The translations under genes were made by a program, and so were the position numbers. Of a stretch of DNA of 64,000 nt, positions 9,029-18,070 are shown in pieces. Below the pieces are notes generated by a model. It saw only the letters and a list, made by a program, of their open reading frames with translations. It was not told the DNA's origin and searched no databases. The stretch is from Chryseobacterium ginsenosidimutans (GTDB lineage: Bacteria > Bacteroidota > Bacteroidia > Flavobacteriales > Weeksellaceae). The stretch covers positions 3,596,001 through 3,660,000 of the forward strand of contig NZ_JANUCO010000001.1 in the NCBI RefSeq assembly GCF_024807225.1, written 5' to 3'. Numbering within the stretch: the first letter of the stretch is position 1; each line of letters opens with the position of its first letter.

Positions 9029-9960
9029 TCAAGCTGATTGCTTCTGTTTCTGCTTTCTAGTCTGTCTTTCCAAATGTTCTTTTTGATATTGCTTCACTGT
9101 TTTCCCGAATCCATCGTGTCGCCATCCCGGAGAATTGAAAATATAATTGATTCTGTCTGAGAATTTTAAATTGGGCTGTTTAACATCTTTCCAGATTTTC
9201 CGCCATTCGTAGAAAAGAACCGTATCCGGTTTATTGTCGGGCATTTTAGGGTAAATACCATATTTTACAGGGGTGTTTGGATCTTCTTTTTCAAAAGTTC
9301 CGAAAATTTTATCCCAATAATCAAGCACATTCCCATATTTCTGTCGAGATATTTTATATTACAACCATGATGAACACGGTGATGAGAAGGCGTCACCAAA
9401 ATATATTCTAAAATCCCAAGCGTTTTCACAGTCTGTGTATGAACCCAAGTTCCGTACACCTGACCGATCGCATAAACCACCATAATATGCCAAGGATCAA
9501 AACCTAAAAAAGCCAACGGAGAAAAGTATAGATATCGGTAAAGCGGCTGTAAAACCGGACTTCTGAAACCCGTCGTTACATTGAAATATTCTGAATTATG
9601 ATGCGTAATATGAACCGCCCAAAACGCTCTTGAATGATGATCGACATAGTGTAAAACGTAATACGCAAAATCGGTAATAACAAAACAGATCAGCCAATAT
9701 CAAACCGTAAAATCCCAAGAAAAAAGACGGTGATTGTAGAAGAAAAACATCACGCCCATTGCAAAAACCTTCATGACAAGATCCAGTCCGAAGTTCATTA
9801 AGGCAAGATAAATACTTGTCGCAACGTCTTTTCCGTTATACAATTTAGCCTCTGAAATATGACTGTAAATCATTTCGGCTAAAATAACTGTGGCATGTAC
9901 AGGAATAGACCAAGCGTAGACATTTTCCAGCCCGTCTTCACCCATAAAATAATCCATCAT
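9029..9960 (-). pseudogene. Sterol desaturase / fatty acid hydroxylase superfamily protein, broken twice
   Basis: Integral membrane di-iron enzymes of this superfamily hydroxylate or desaturate lipids. Histidine boxes are visible in VDHHSRAFWAVHITHHNSEY and in PSHHRVHHG. Reading from the ATG at 9960 there is an in-frame TGA at 9700-9702 where the family has Trp (VWYW becoming V-stop-YW), the frame stays open to about 9340, and a one-base deletion there moves the ending (VLDYWDKIFGTFEKEDP) to another frame that stops at 9029. The repaired length is about 310 residues. Unlike the other broken genes here, it has a nonsense change plus a deletion, so it may be a real pseudogene. Confidence 0.85.
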
Positions 9961-10034
9961 TGTACACTAGTTTAGTACAAATGTAGGATTTTAAGAAACC
10001 GTTAAGAATAAATTTTGATTTTTTTAAGGAAATT

Positions 10035-11069
10035 TTAATCCACTGTTTTATTGGCTAACTGACCGCAAGCTGCATCAATATCTCCACCTCTACTTTTACG
10101 GATCATCACGGTAATTCCTGCATTTTCAAGCTGACGAACATAATTTTCTTCCGCCTGTTTGTTGCACTGGTCGTATTTTCCGTCTCCAATCGGGTTGTAT
10201 TGAATTAAATTAACTTTAGAAGGAATCTGCTTACAATATTTAATTAAAGCCTTAATATCTTCATCGCCGTCGTTGATACCTTTCCAGACACAGTATTCAA
10301 AAGTGATGACAGAACCTGTTTTTTTGTACCAGTATTGCAGCGCTTCCATAATATCCGTTAACGGAAATTTATCGGAAAAAGGCATGATTTCGTTACGCTT
10401 AGATTCAATTGCGGAGTGAAGTGACAGTGCCAATTTCACACGCAGCTCATCATCTGCCAACATTTTAATCATCTTTGGAATTCCTGATGTAGAAACAGTA
10501 ATTCTTCTTGGTGACATCCCTAAACCTTCCGGCTGGGTGATTTTTCTGATGGCTTCCACCACGTTTTTATAATTCATCATCGGCTCTCCCATTCCCATAA
10601 AAACGATATTGGTAAGCGGTCTGTTGAAGTACATTTTACTTTGGCTGTCAATTAAAGCAACCTGATCCACGATCTCGGCAACCTCAAGATTTCTCATTCT
10701 TTTGAGTCTTGCTGTAGCGCAGAATTCGCAGTTTAATGAACATCCAACCTGTGAAGAAACACAAGCGGTGGTTCTTGTTTCTGTAGGAATTAATACAGAT
10801 TCTACCAATAAACCGTCGTGAAGTTTCACTCCGTTTTTGATGGTTCCGTCTGTACTTCTCTGAAGCTGATCGACAGAAACAGGATTAATGGTATATTCTT
10901 CGGATATTTTTTCGCGAAGATCTTTCGAAAGATTTGTCATTTCATCAATCGAATGGAGATTTTTACTCCACAGCCAGTCGTAAACCTGTTTCGCACGAAA
11001 CGGCTTCTCCCCTAAAGTCAAAAAATAGTCTTTAAGCTGGTCTAATGATAAAGTACGAATATCTTTCAT
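10035..11069 (-). CDS. rlmN: 23S rRNA (adenine-2503-C2) methyltransferase
   Basis: Radical-SAM enzyme that methylates C2 of A2503 in 23S rRNA and A37 of some tRNAs. The CSLNCEFC motif (about residue 105-112) provides the three cysteines of the 4Fe-4S cluster, MGMGEPMMNY is the GEP loop, and the methylatable and resolving cysteines are expected near the ends; the tail DIDAACGQL supplies the C-terminal one. About 344 residues from MKDIRTLSL, the family norm. The frame opens further upstream (to 11129), but those residues look non-conserved, so I use 11069; 11078 is also possible. It lies 78 bases after queA on the same strand, so two translation-accuracy genes may share a transcript. Confidence 0.95.
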   Translation of the reverse strand: MKDIRTLSLDQLKDYFLTLGEKPFRAKQVYDWLWSKNLHSIDEMTNLSKDLREKISEEYTINPVSVDQLQRSTDGTIKNGVKLHDGLLVESVLIPTETRTTACVSSQVGCSLNCEFCATARLKRMRNLEVAEIVDQVALIDSQSKMYFNRPLTNIVFMGMGEPMMNYKNVVEAIRKITQPEGLGMSPRRITVSTSGIPKMIKMLADDELRVKLALSLHSAIESKRNEIMPFSDKFPLTDIMEALQYWYKKTGSVITFEYCVWKGINDGDEDIKALIKYCKQIPSKVNLIQYNPIGDGKYDQCNKQAEENYVRQLENAGITVMIRKSRGGDIDAACGQLANKTVD

Positions 11070-11147
11070 ATGGTTCATCGTTAAATGTTGACGGTTGTCA
11101 GAAAACAGTGCAAAACTATCAGCTGACAACCAACAACAATCAACTTA

Positions 11148-12197
11148 TTATAAAATTAGCATTGCGTCACCGTAAGAATAGAATTTATACTTTTCTTTTA
11201 CGGCTTCTTCATAGGCATGCATTAAAAAGTCTTTTCCTGCAAACGCCGCAATCATCATCATTAGAGTAGATTTTGGTGTGTGGAAGTTTGTAATCATTGT
11301 ATTAGCAACTCCGAAATCGTGAGGCGGATAAATAAATTTGTTTGTCCATCCGTGGAATTCTGAGATTTTTTTGTTTGAAGAAACAGAAGTTTCCAACGCT
11401 CTCATTGTCGTTGTTCCGACAGCACAAACTCTTCTGTGTTCGTCTACAGCTTTGTTGATGATATCAGCATTTTTTACGTCAATAGCTACTTCTTCAGACT
11501 CCATTTTGTGCTTAGAAAGATCTTCAACTTCAATCGGGTTGAAAGTTCCTAAACCAACGTGAAGGGTAATTTCAGCGAAGTTGATCCCTTTGATCTCCAA
11601 TCTTTTCATTAAATGTCTAGAGAAGTGAAGACCTGCAGTAGGTGCAGCAACCGCTCCTTCCACTTTAGCATAGATCGTCTGATATCTTTCGGCATCTTCC
11701 GGTTCTACAGCTCTTTTGATATATTTTGGAAGAGGAGTTTCTCCCAATTCTTTTAATTTGGATCTGAATTCTTCATAAGGACCGTCGAATAAAAATCTCA
11801 ACGTTCTTCCTCTTGAAGTCGTGTTGTCGATAACTTCTGCAACCAAAGATTCATCTTCAGTAAAGAATAACTTGTTACCGATTCTTATTTTTCTTGCAGG
11901 ATCTACCAATACATCCCACACTCTCGTTTCTTTATCTAGTTCTCTTAAAAGGAAAACTTCAATTTTAGCACCGGTTTTCTCTTTGTTTCCATACAGACGC
12001 GCAGGAAAAACTTTAGTGTTATTAAAGATAAACAAATCCTCCTCGTCAAAATAATCAACAACATCTTTGAACAATTTGTGCTCGATGGTTTGTGTTTTTC
12101 TGTCCAAAACCATTAATCTCGCTTCGTCTCTATGTTCCGATGGGTGTTCTGCTAATAATTCCTCAGGAAGATCAAAATTAAAATCTGATGTTTTCAT
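11148..12197 (-). CDS. queA: S-adenosylmethionine:tRNA ribosyltransferase-isomerase
   Basis: 349 residues, normal for QueA, which transfers the ribosyl part of SAM to preQ1 in tRNA during queuosine synthesis. The N-terminal MKTSDFNFDLPEELLAEHPS, the IFNNTKVFPARL segment, GAVAAPTAGLHFS and TLHVGLGTFNPI are the family landmarks in the right order. The start codon lies after a T-rich leader with no competing ATG. No other queuosine gene is in the window. Confidence 0.96.
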   Translation of the reverse strand: MKTSDFNFDLPEELLAEHPSEHRDEARLMVLDRKTQTIEHKLFKDVVDYFDEEDLFIFNNTKVFPARLYGNKEKTGAKIEVFLLRELDKETRVWDVLVDPARKIRIGNKLFFTEDESLVAEVIDNTTSRGRTLRFLFDGPYEEFRSKLKELGETPLPKYIKRAVEPEDAERYQTIYAKVEGAVAAPTAGLHFSRHLMKRLEIKGINFAEITLHVGLGTFNPIEVEDLSKHKMESEEVAIDVKNADIINKAVDEHRRVCAVGTTTMRALETSVSSNKKISEFHGWTNKFIYPPHDFGVANTMITNFHTPKSTLMMMIAAFAGKDFLMHAYEEAVKEKYKFYSYGDAMLIL

Positions 12198-12398
12198 TTT
12201 TTAAATTACGGTTTAAAAATTATTGAAATTACAAGATGTAATTTTCGGAGTGCAAATATACGACATCGGAGACCCCTTTGTCAAGTATTATTTACATTCA
12301 TATTAAATTAATTTTAAATTAAACAAAAAAACCGTGATATTACGGTAATTTTCGCAAGCAAAAAATTGTATTTTGCCGCATTAAAAAAAACCTAAACT

Positions 12399-13091
12399 AT
12401 GAGTAAATTTTCGATCGAAGCTTTTGTAAATGAAACAAAAGAAAACCCGCAAGAAAGAGATTATTTCGAACTTGAGAAACCCCAGCTTTTAGAAATCAAC
12501 CTTAATAACCAATCTGTATGGACGAAAATCGGAAGTATGGTGGGTTATATTGGAAGTATAAAATTCGAAAAGCAGGGCATGCTTTCCGGTGGATTAGGAA
12601 ATCTTTTGAAAAAAGCAATCAGTGGTGAAGGCGCAAGATTAATGAAGGCCGAAGGAACAGGAAAACTCTACGTTGCCGATTCGGGGAAAAAAGTGCGTAT
12701 TCTTCACTTAAACAACGAATCTGTCTGTGTAAACGGAAATGATGTTTTAGCTCACGAACAAAGCATTAAAAATGACATCACTATGCTAAAAAGCGTTGCC
12801 GGAATGATGTCCGGCGGATTGTTTCAGGTGAAATTATCAGGAACCGGTCACATTGCTATCACGACTCACGGAGATCCTTTGACGTTATTGGTAACTCCGG
12901 AAAATCCGGTTTTCACAGATCCGAATGCAACCGTAGCTTGGTCGGGAAATCTAAGCCCAGAACTGAAAACCAACGTTTCCTTCAAAAGCTTAATCGGAAG
13001 AGGAAGCGGTGAAGAATTTCAGATGAAGTTTTCCGGAAGCGGATGGGTTTTGATTCAGCCGTATGAGGAAGTTTATAGAGTTGAAAAATAA
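12399..13091 (+). CDS. AIM24 family protein
   Basis: 230 residues of the AIM24 (TIGR00266) fold, a bacterial beta-sandwich family of unknown role named after a mitochondrial protein. Gly-rich segments typical of the fold are visible: GSMVGYIGSIKFEKQGMLSG, EGTGKLYVADSGKKV, FQVKLSGTGHIAITTHGD and EFQMKFSGSGWVLIQPYE. No signal peptide, so cytosolic. It is flanked by an upstream GC-poor spacer and converges with the next gene, 27 bases away. Confidence 0.88.
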   Translation: MSKFSIEAFVNETKENPQERDYFELEKPQLLEINLNNQSVWTKIGSMVGYIGSIKFEKQGMLSGGLGNLLKKAISGEGARLMKAEGTGKLYVADSGKKVRILHLNNESVCVNGNDVLAHEQSIKNDITMLKSVAGMMSGGLFQVKLSGTGHIAITTHGDPLTLLVTPENPVFTDPNATVAWSGNLSPELKTNVSFKSLIGRGSGEEFQMKFSGSGWVLIQPYEEVYRVEK

Positions 13092-13118
13092 ATAATAAAT
13101 ATTTTTTTGGGGAATGGA

Positions 13119-13793
13119 TCAGTCTTGAAATTCCCCAATAAAATCAAATTCTTTTATTATTAATTTTTCCGGAAGTTTTAAAGAAAAATCAACATTTTTA
13201 ATTTTTAATGAGCTATCATAAGAATACCCTGTTGAATAATCTACTTGCATTCTTTTTAAGATATAATTCGAATTTAAATCCAAAAATTTTCTAATTTTTT
13301 GCTCCATTTCGTCACTTTGTGCATGATCAACACCTATTTCAAGATAATTCAATTTTGATTTTTCTAAAGTCACTAATGCTGTGAATCTTTTTTTATTCCT
13401 TTTTTCATTTTTAAATGCAACAATCTGATATTGAAGAGAATCTATTTCCTTAACCTCTAAAACATCGTCTTTAGCAATATCTTTATGCTTATGTTTACTA
13501 AAATCATTTGTATGAGTATATTCAAAAGTTACAAAACCTTTAGATTCAGTTACTTTAAAAGAGTGTCTTAAATTTTTATCTTTATCATAAATTACGGCTC
13601 TCATTTTGTCATTATACTTATCTATATGTAAATGAATTTTATTTTTAGAATCATAAAATGATGTAGATATACTTTTTTCTTTATCCGGCTTGGTTTTAGT
13701 GGTTTGGCTTTCTATTGAATAATCAAAATGATATTCCTGAGAAAAAACATTAATAAAAGTAAAGACTAAAAATAATAAGAATATTTTCTTCAT
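13119..13793 (-). CDS. Secreted hypothetical protein
   Basis: 224 residues from MKKIFLLFLV, which begins a signal peptide ending near VFSQ; the open frame extends eight codons further upstream but those overlap the glycosylase gene. The mature part is Lys/Asp-rich and beta-strand-like with no known motif. Its ATG overlaps the stop of the upstream glycosylase (ATGA), so translation is probably coupled, although the two products work in different compartments. Confidence 0.65.
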   Translation of the reverse strand: MKKIFLLFLVFTFINVFSQEYHFDYSIESQTTKTKPDKEKSISTSFYDSKNKIHLHIDKYNDKMRAVIYDKDKNLRHSFKVTESKGFVTFEYTHTNDFSKHKHKDIAKDDVLEVKEIDSLQYQIVAFKNEKRNKKRFTALVTLEKSKLNYLEIGVDHAQSDEMEQKIRKFLDLNSNYILKRMQVDYSTGYSYDSSLKIKNVDFSLKLPEKLIIKEFDFIGEFQD

Positions 13794-14278
13794 ATATGTA
13801 TTTTTATCACCTTCCATTCCTCCAATTTCTTTTCAAAAGAAACCGTGTGAAGTGGACTTGTTGAAGGCAATAAAAATACAGGAATTTTATAATTTTTTCC
13901 TAATATCTTTTGTAGATTTTTATAAGATTTTCCGCCATTGCAAAAAATGGCCTTTATATTAGAATATTGCTCCAATAGTTCTTCAATCTGATTGGCTTCT
14001 TCATTTTTTATTTCAGAATCGAGACTTCCTTTTCTTTCACAGGAATCGATAACGTCCCAAAGTGCAATGTGATGTTTCTTTAAAATATTGATTCTCTCAG
14101 CATAATCTTCGGTAAATTCTTCATTAAACAATTCAAAAATAATCTTCCAGAATTTATTTTGAGGATGCCCGTAATATTGTTGTTTTTCTAAAGATTTCAC
14201 TCCGGGAATTGAGCCCAGAATGATGATTTTAGAATTATTATCAATGATTGGCGGAAAGGAAGAAATTCTGTTTTGCAT
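13790..14278 (-). CDS. DNA-deoxyinosine / uracil-type glycosylase
   Basis: 162 residues of the uracil-DNA glycosylase superfamily, closest in appearance to the hypoxanthine-DNA glycosylase group that removes deaminated adenine. Visible landmarks are the N-terminal ILGSIPGVKS (active-site loop with Gly-Ser-x-Pro-Gly), YYGHPQNKFWKI, the ALWDVIDSCERKGSLDSEI segment and the C-terminal LPSTSPLHT, which is the nucleotide-binding loop. All are in the expected order. It overlaps the following secreted-protein gene by four bases. Confidence 0.85.
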   Translation of the reverse strand: MQNRISSFPPIIDNNSKIIILGSIPGVKSLEKQQYYGHPQNKFWKIIFELFNEEFTEDYAERINILKKHHIALWDVIDSCERKGSLDSEIKNEEANQIEELLEQYSNIKAIFCNGGKSYKNLQKILGKNYKIPVFLLPSTSPLHTVSFEKKLEEWKVIKIHI

Positions 14279-14294
14279 GATTCAAATATATAAA

Positions 14295-14357
14295 TTTTGG
14301 TTAAAGCCTTTCCTATTACAAAAACAAAAAGCGGGCTAAAGCCCGCTCCCATTGATA
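14295..14357 (+). repeat. Dispersed repeat family A, copy 2
   Basis: TTTTGGTTAAAGCC, spacer, then GCGGGCTAAAGCCCGC and TCCCATTGATA. The palindrome lies 30-60 bases past the stop of the S9 peptidase (read on the minus strand) and could act as its terminator. Confidence 0.75.
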
Positions 14358-14389
14358 TTTTAAAAAAATTAAATTATTTTAATCCTTAA

Positions 14390-16384
14390 TTATAAAGTTT
14401 CCTTCAACCAATCAAAGAATTCTCTCTGCCAAACTAAACCGTTTTGAGGATGTAGAACCCAGTGATTTTCGTTCGGGAAATAGACTAATTTAGATTTCAA
14501 ACCTCTTAATTTTGCAGCCTGAAAAGCTTCCTGACCTTGCTCGTAAGGAACACGGAAATCAATTCCGCCCTGAACGATCATGATGGGTTTATTCCATTTA
14601 TCGACAAAATTACTTGGGTTGAATTCTGTATATGCTTTTGGCTGTGGTTTTTCCCATGGAGAACCCAAATCCCAATTCGCAAACCAAAGTTCTTCCGTCG
14701 TTAGATACCAAGATTTCATATCAAATAATCCGTCGTGAGCGATGAAAGTTTTGAATCTGTTTTCGTGAATTCCAGCCAACATATATACGCTGTAACCTCC
14801 GTAACTTGCTCCTACAGCCGCAACTCTATCTCCATCAACATACGGTAAAGTTTTCGCAAAATCTGTCGCTGCCAAATAATCTCTCATCGGCTGTCCTCCC
14901 CAATCTTTAGATATTTCTTCGTTCCATTTTGTTCCCCAACCCGGCATTCCGCGACGGTTTGGCGCAACTACGATGTATCCGTTGGCTGCCATTAAAGCAA
15001 AGTTCCATCGTACGCTGAAAAATTGTGTCAATGCAGATTGTGGACCTCCCTGACAATATACTAAAGTCGGATATTTTTTGTTCGGATCGAAGTTTGGCGG
15101 ATAATGAAACCATACTCCCATTTCTTTTCCGTCCGAAGTTTTTACCATTTTTAGTTCAGATTTTCCTTGTGCCAATTTAGAATACATGTCTTTGTTAGCT
15201 TCGGTAACCTGCTTCATTTCTCCGTTTTTAAGACTTACAGAGAAAATATCGGTTGCGTGATTAATGTCTGTTCTTCCAACCAAAAGAGAGCTTTTATTGT
15301 CGGTAAAAATTTCATTAACATCAAAATCACCTTTTGTAATTTGCTGAACTTTAGCATTTTTAGGATCTAAAGAAAATAATTGCTTTGTTCCTCTGAAAGC
15401 TGCCGTGAAATAGATTGATTTAGAATCTCCACCCCAGAAAACATCTCCTGAAACGCTTTCATCCCAACTGCTTGTAAGATTCGTTGTTTTTCCTGACTTC
15501 CAATCTAAGATTTTGATATCATTTTTATCTGCTTCATAGCCATCTCTCGCCATACTTTGCCATGACAAAGACTTTCCATCCGGACTGAATTTCGGGTTTA
15601 CGTCGTACCCTTTATTTGATTCAGTTAAATTTTTTGTCGTTCCTGAAGCTAGATCGTAAGCAAAAATATCGGTATTGGTACTTGTAGAATATGCTGCACC
15701 GCTTTTAGGTTTTGTAACATATAAAAGCTGCGCAGAATCGGGACTCCAGATGAAATCTTCCGCTCCACCGAAAGGTCTTTGCGGAGAATCCCACATTTTT
15801 CCTTCCAATAAATCTTTAGCAGATTCTACTTTATCAGAAGTATTAACTACAAAAACATGATTGTATTTTCCTTCATTAAAGTAATCCCAGTGTCTGTGAT
15901 TCAAATCGGTATAAACTTGTGCCGTCGTTTTCGGAGTATCGGAAAATTTGTCTTTTCCCATCACTTTTTCCACCAAAACCTGTTTGCTGAAAGCTATTTT
16001 TTTACCATCTGGAGAAATGACAACATTGTCTGCTTCACCGATTGTATAAAATTCTGTCCACGTTTTTCCGTTATCTTTTGAAAGGAAAATCTTGTCTCCT
16101 TCCTGAGCATAAATTCCGTTTTTATCCCACTGAATAAGGGCTTTTTTACCCAAATCAATTTTAGCAGACTGATTATTAAGAACATTTAAAAAATAGTTCT
16201 CGTTTTTTGTCTTTTCTGTTTTAAGATCGGTCTGTCCCACTTTATAAATAAGCGAAGACTGATCCGGAGAAACTGCCTGTACTCCAACTTTTTTCAAAGT
16301 CCAAAGGATTTCAGGTGTCATTAATTGTTGTGCATTCATTAAGAGCGGCGCTGCTAAAGCCAGCAGACTGTACTTAAGTTTCAT
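14390..16384 (-). CDS. S9 family serine peptidase (prolyl oligopeptidase / acylaminoacyl-peptidase type)
   Basis: 664 residues: signal peptide (first about 18), an N-terminal seven-bladed propeller with WD40-like PD40 elements such as VVISPDGKKIAFSKQ and PKFSPDGKSLSWQS, then an alpha/beta-hydrolase domain. The nucleophile Ser lies in GASYGGYS (about residue 528), the Asp in QGGIDFRVPYEQGQ (about 609) and the His in NENHWVL (about 637), a full triad in the order of dipeptidyl-peptidase-like S9 enzymes. Probably periplasmic, taking up oligopeptides that enter by TonB transport. A stand-alone gene. Confidence 0.93.
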   Translation of the reverse strand: MKLKYSLLALAAPLLMNAQQLMTPEILWTLKKVGVQAVSPDQSSLIYKVGQTDLKTEKTKNENYFLNVLNNQSAKIDLGKKALIQWDKNGIYAQEGDKIFLSKDNGKTWTEFYTIGEADNVVISPDGKKIAFSKQVLVEKVMGKDKFSDTPKTTAQVYTDLNHRHWDYFNEGKYNHVFVVNTSDKVESAKDLLEGKMWDSPQRPFGGAEDFIWSPDSAQLLYVTKPKSGAAYSTSTNTDIFAYDLASGTTKNLTESNKGYDVNPKFSPDGKSLSWQSMARDGYEADKNDIKILDWKSGKTTNLTSSWDESVSGDVFWGGDSKSIYFTAAFRGTKQLFSLDPKNAKVQQITKGDFDVNEIFTDNKSSLLVGRTDINHATDIFSVSLKNGEMKQVTEANKDMYSKLAQGKSELKMVKTSDGKEMGVWFHYPPNFDPNKKYPTLVYCQGGPQSALTQFFSVRWNFALMAANGYIVVAPNRRGMPGWGTKWNEEISKDWGGQPMRDYLAATDFAKTLPYVDGDRVAAVGASYGGYSVYMLAGIHENRFKTFIAHDGLFDMKSWYLTTEELWFANWDLGSPWEKPQPKAYTEFNPSNFVDKWNKPIMIVQGGIDFRVPYEQGQEAFQAAKLRGLKSKLVYFPNENHWVLHPQNGLVWQREFFDWLKETL

Positions 16385-16498
16385 AAATTCATATTTAATT
16401 CAAAGATTGCCAAAGTTATGTAAATGAGTTTACATTCAATTAATGAAACCTTTATAATTTTTTATTAATTTCGTCTCTTAGTACTAAACTACATTTCC

Positions 16499-17362
16499 AT
16501 GAAAAAATTTTTACTTACTGCATTCATTTTCAGTTCCCTTTTATATTCTTCACAAATTAATATGAGTCCCGGTGCGACGCATTACAACGATCCTTATCAG
16601 GTAACTGTTTCAGGAAGCGGAACAATCTATTATACTACAGATGGGAGTACACCGACATTAAGTTCCAGCTCAGCAACGAACAGTGTACAAATATTAATTA
16701 ACAGCAATAAAGAAATCAAAGCTTTTGTGGTGAATTCGGGAACAACTTCATCTGTTTTCAGCAAAAAATATTACACAGGAACGATTCCAACGGCAACCAT
16801 GTATTTTAAAATGCCTTCAAACTGGACGACAGGAAGCTGTGCAATCGCAGATATGGTAAATCCAAATGCAATAAACGGATCTGTTATCGACCCATTATGG
16901 CCCGGATTTCCAATGACCAATACAGGATGCGAAAACTGGTATAAAGTAACCCGAAATTTTGAAAATGGAAACGTAAGTTTTAACAACTGCTCTCCTGTTC
17001 CGAATATCCCGCAAAGTATCAGTACGAATACAGTTCCTGTAAATGGGGTAATCTATTATGACTTTACAAACGGACCAATCAGTAATCCGCCTTCATGTTT
17101 ATTTTTAGGAACAAATGAGACTAAAAATAATCCGATCACTTTAGTTAAAATTTATCCGAATCCTGTTTCTGAGATTTTGAAAGTTGATTCTGAGATTGAT
17201 TTTAAAGAATATGAAATTGTAGATCTTAACGGAAAAATAATTAATGTAAATAAGACTTTCTCAAAGGAAATTTTTATCAATCATCTTCCAAACGGAAATT
17301 ATTTTATAAAGTTAAAAGACAAAAACGGGAACATTACCCTTTTGAAATTTATCAAGAAATAA
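16499..17362 (+). CDS. T9SS cargo protein with chitobiase-type domain
   Basis: 287 residues. A signal peptide (MKKFLLTAFIFSSLLYSSQ) is followed by a chitobiase/beta-hexosaminidase C-terminal-like repeat (GSGTIYYTTDGSTPTLSSS at about 38-58), a starch-binding-like beta module (about 100-195: TMYFKMPSNWTTGSCAIADM) and a C-terminal type A type-IX sorting domain (VKIYPNPVSEILKV through ANGNYFIKL-like NGNYFIKLKDKNG and LLKFIKK). It is therefore exported to the cell surface or medium through the T9SS gliding/secretion machinery and probably binds carbohydrate. No catalytic domain is seen. A strong terminator follows. Confidence 0.85.
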   Translation: MKKFLLTAFIFSSLLYSSQINMSPGATHYNDPYQVTVSGSGTIYYTTDGSTPTLSSSSATNSVQILINSNKEIKAFVVNSGTTSSVFSKKYYTGTIPTATMYFKMPSNWTTGSCAIADMVNPNAINGSVIDPLWPGFPMTNTGCENWYKVTRNFENGNVSFNNCSPVPNIPQSISTNTVPVNGVIYYDFTNGPISNPPSCLFLGTNETKNNPITLVKIYPNPVSEILKVDSEIDFKEYEIVDLNGKIINVNKTFSKEIFINHLPNGNYFIKLKDKNGNITLLKFIKK

Positions 17363-17367
17363 AAAAC

Positions 17368-17400
17368 AAAAACCGTCAACTAATCATTGACGGTTTTTTT
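17368..17400 (+). terminator. Terminator of the T9SS cargo gene
   Basis: 12-bp arms AAAAACCGTCAA (17368-17379) and TTGACGGTTTTT (17388-17399) with a T-rich end, starting five bases after the stop. Confidence 0.85.
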
Positions 17401-17428
17401 ATAAATTGGTATAGATTTTAGTTTAAAT

Positions 17429-17773
17429 TTAATCTTTGTCGGAGAACATAGAATTCGCAAGAGAAGTAATGATAGAAAGCAAAATACTGAAAATAAGAGC
17501 CCAAAGAAAGCCATCGACTTTCATGCTGTCTATAAAATAATCTGCAATAAGAATAATGATCGCATTAATTACCAAGGCAAATAAGCCCAACGTAATGATC
17601 GTTAAAGGCAATCCGAAAAGACTCAGAATAGGTTTTACAATTAAATTCAGGATTCCCAGAACAATTGCGAAAATGATCGCCCCTGCAAATCCTGTAAAAT
17701 GTACTCCCGGTAAAATCATCGTTAAAAGATAAGCAACAATTGCTGTCACAAGAAGTCGGATAATTAAGTTCAT
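17429..17773 (-). CDS. Phage holin family (superfamily IV) / YvlD-type membrane protein
   Basis: 114 residues with four membrane helices (about 4-22, 28-50, 53-75 and 88-108) and the family's NLIVKPILSLFGLPLTIITLG core (split here: NLIVKPIL, then LFGLPLTIITLG). YvlD-like proteins are small inner-membrane proteins, some linked to envelope stress. Single gene on the minus strand in front of a candidate MITE. Confidence 0.85.
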   Translation of the reverse strand: MNLIIRLLVTAIVAYLLTMILPGVHFTGFAGAIIFAIVLGILNLIVKPILSLFGLPLTIITLGLFALVINAIIILIADYFIDSMKVDGFLWALIFSILLSIITSLANSMFSDKD

Positions 17774-17909
17774 AGTATTGATTTTTTTAATGTTTATAGG
17801 CTTTCGTGTGCAAAACTTATTCCAATTAAATAAAACAAGGTGATAACAATTATTTCAGTTTAAGAAAAATTAAAATCAGATTGATCTATTTCTGAATATT
17901 AAAAGCTTA

Positions 17910-18070
17910 GAGCCTGTTTAAATTTTATCATCTAAATTTTCTTAATCTAAAATAAACGAAGTTTATTCTTTATTTAAACATTAAGAATTTAAGAATTCTG
18001 AAGCATAAATCCTTAAAATATTAACTTCTTAATGTTAAAAAATCTTTGTAAGAAAATTTTAAACACGCTC
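17910..18070. mobile_element. MITE-like element next to the lacI stop codon
   Basis: 161 bp bounded by near-identical inverted ends, GAGCCTGTTTAAATTTT (17910-17926) and the complement of GAGCGTGTTTAAAATTTT (18053-18070). The flanking triplets are TTA and TCA, a near match for a TNA target duplication as made by some IS5-family elements. No ORF inside. The right flank triplet TCA is the stop codon of the lacI-type gene read from the other strand. A second element with the same ends lies at 26058-26395. Confidence 0.6.
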
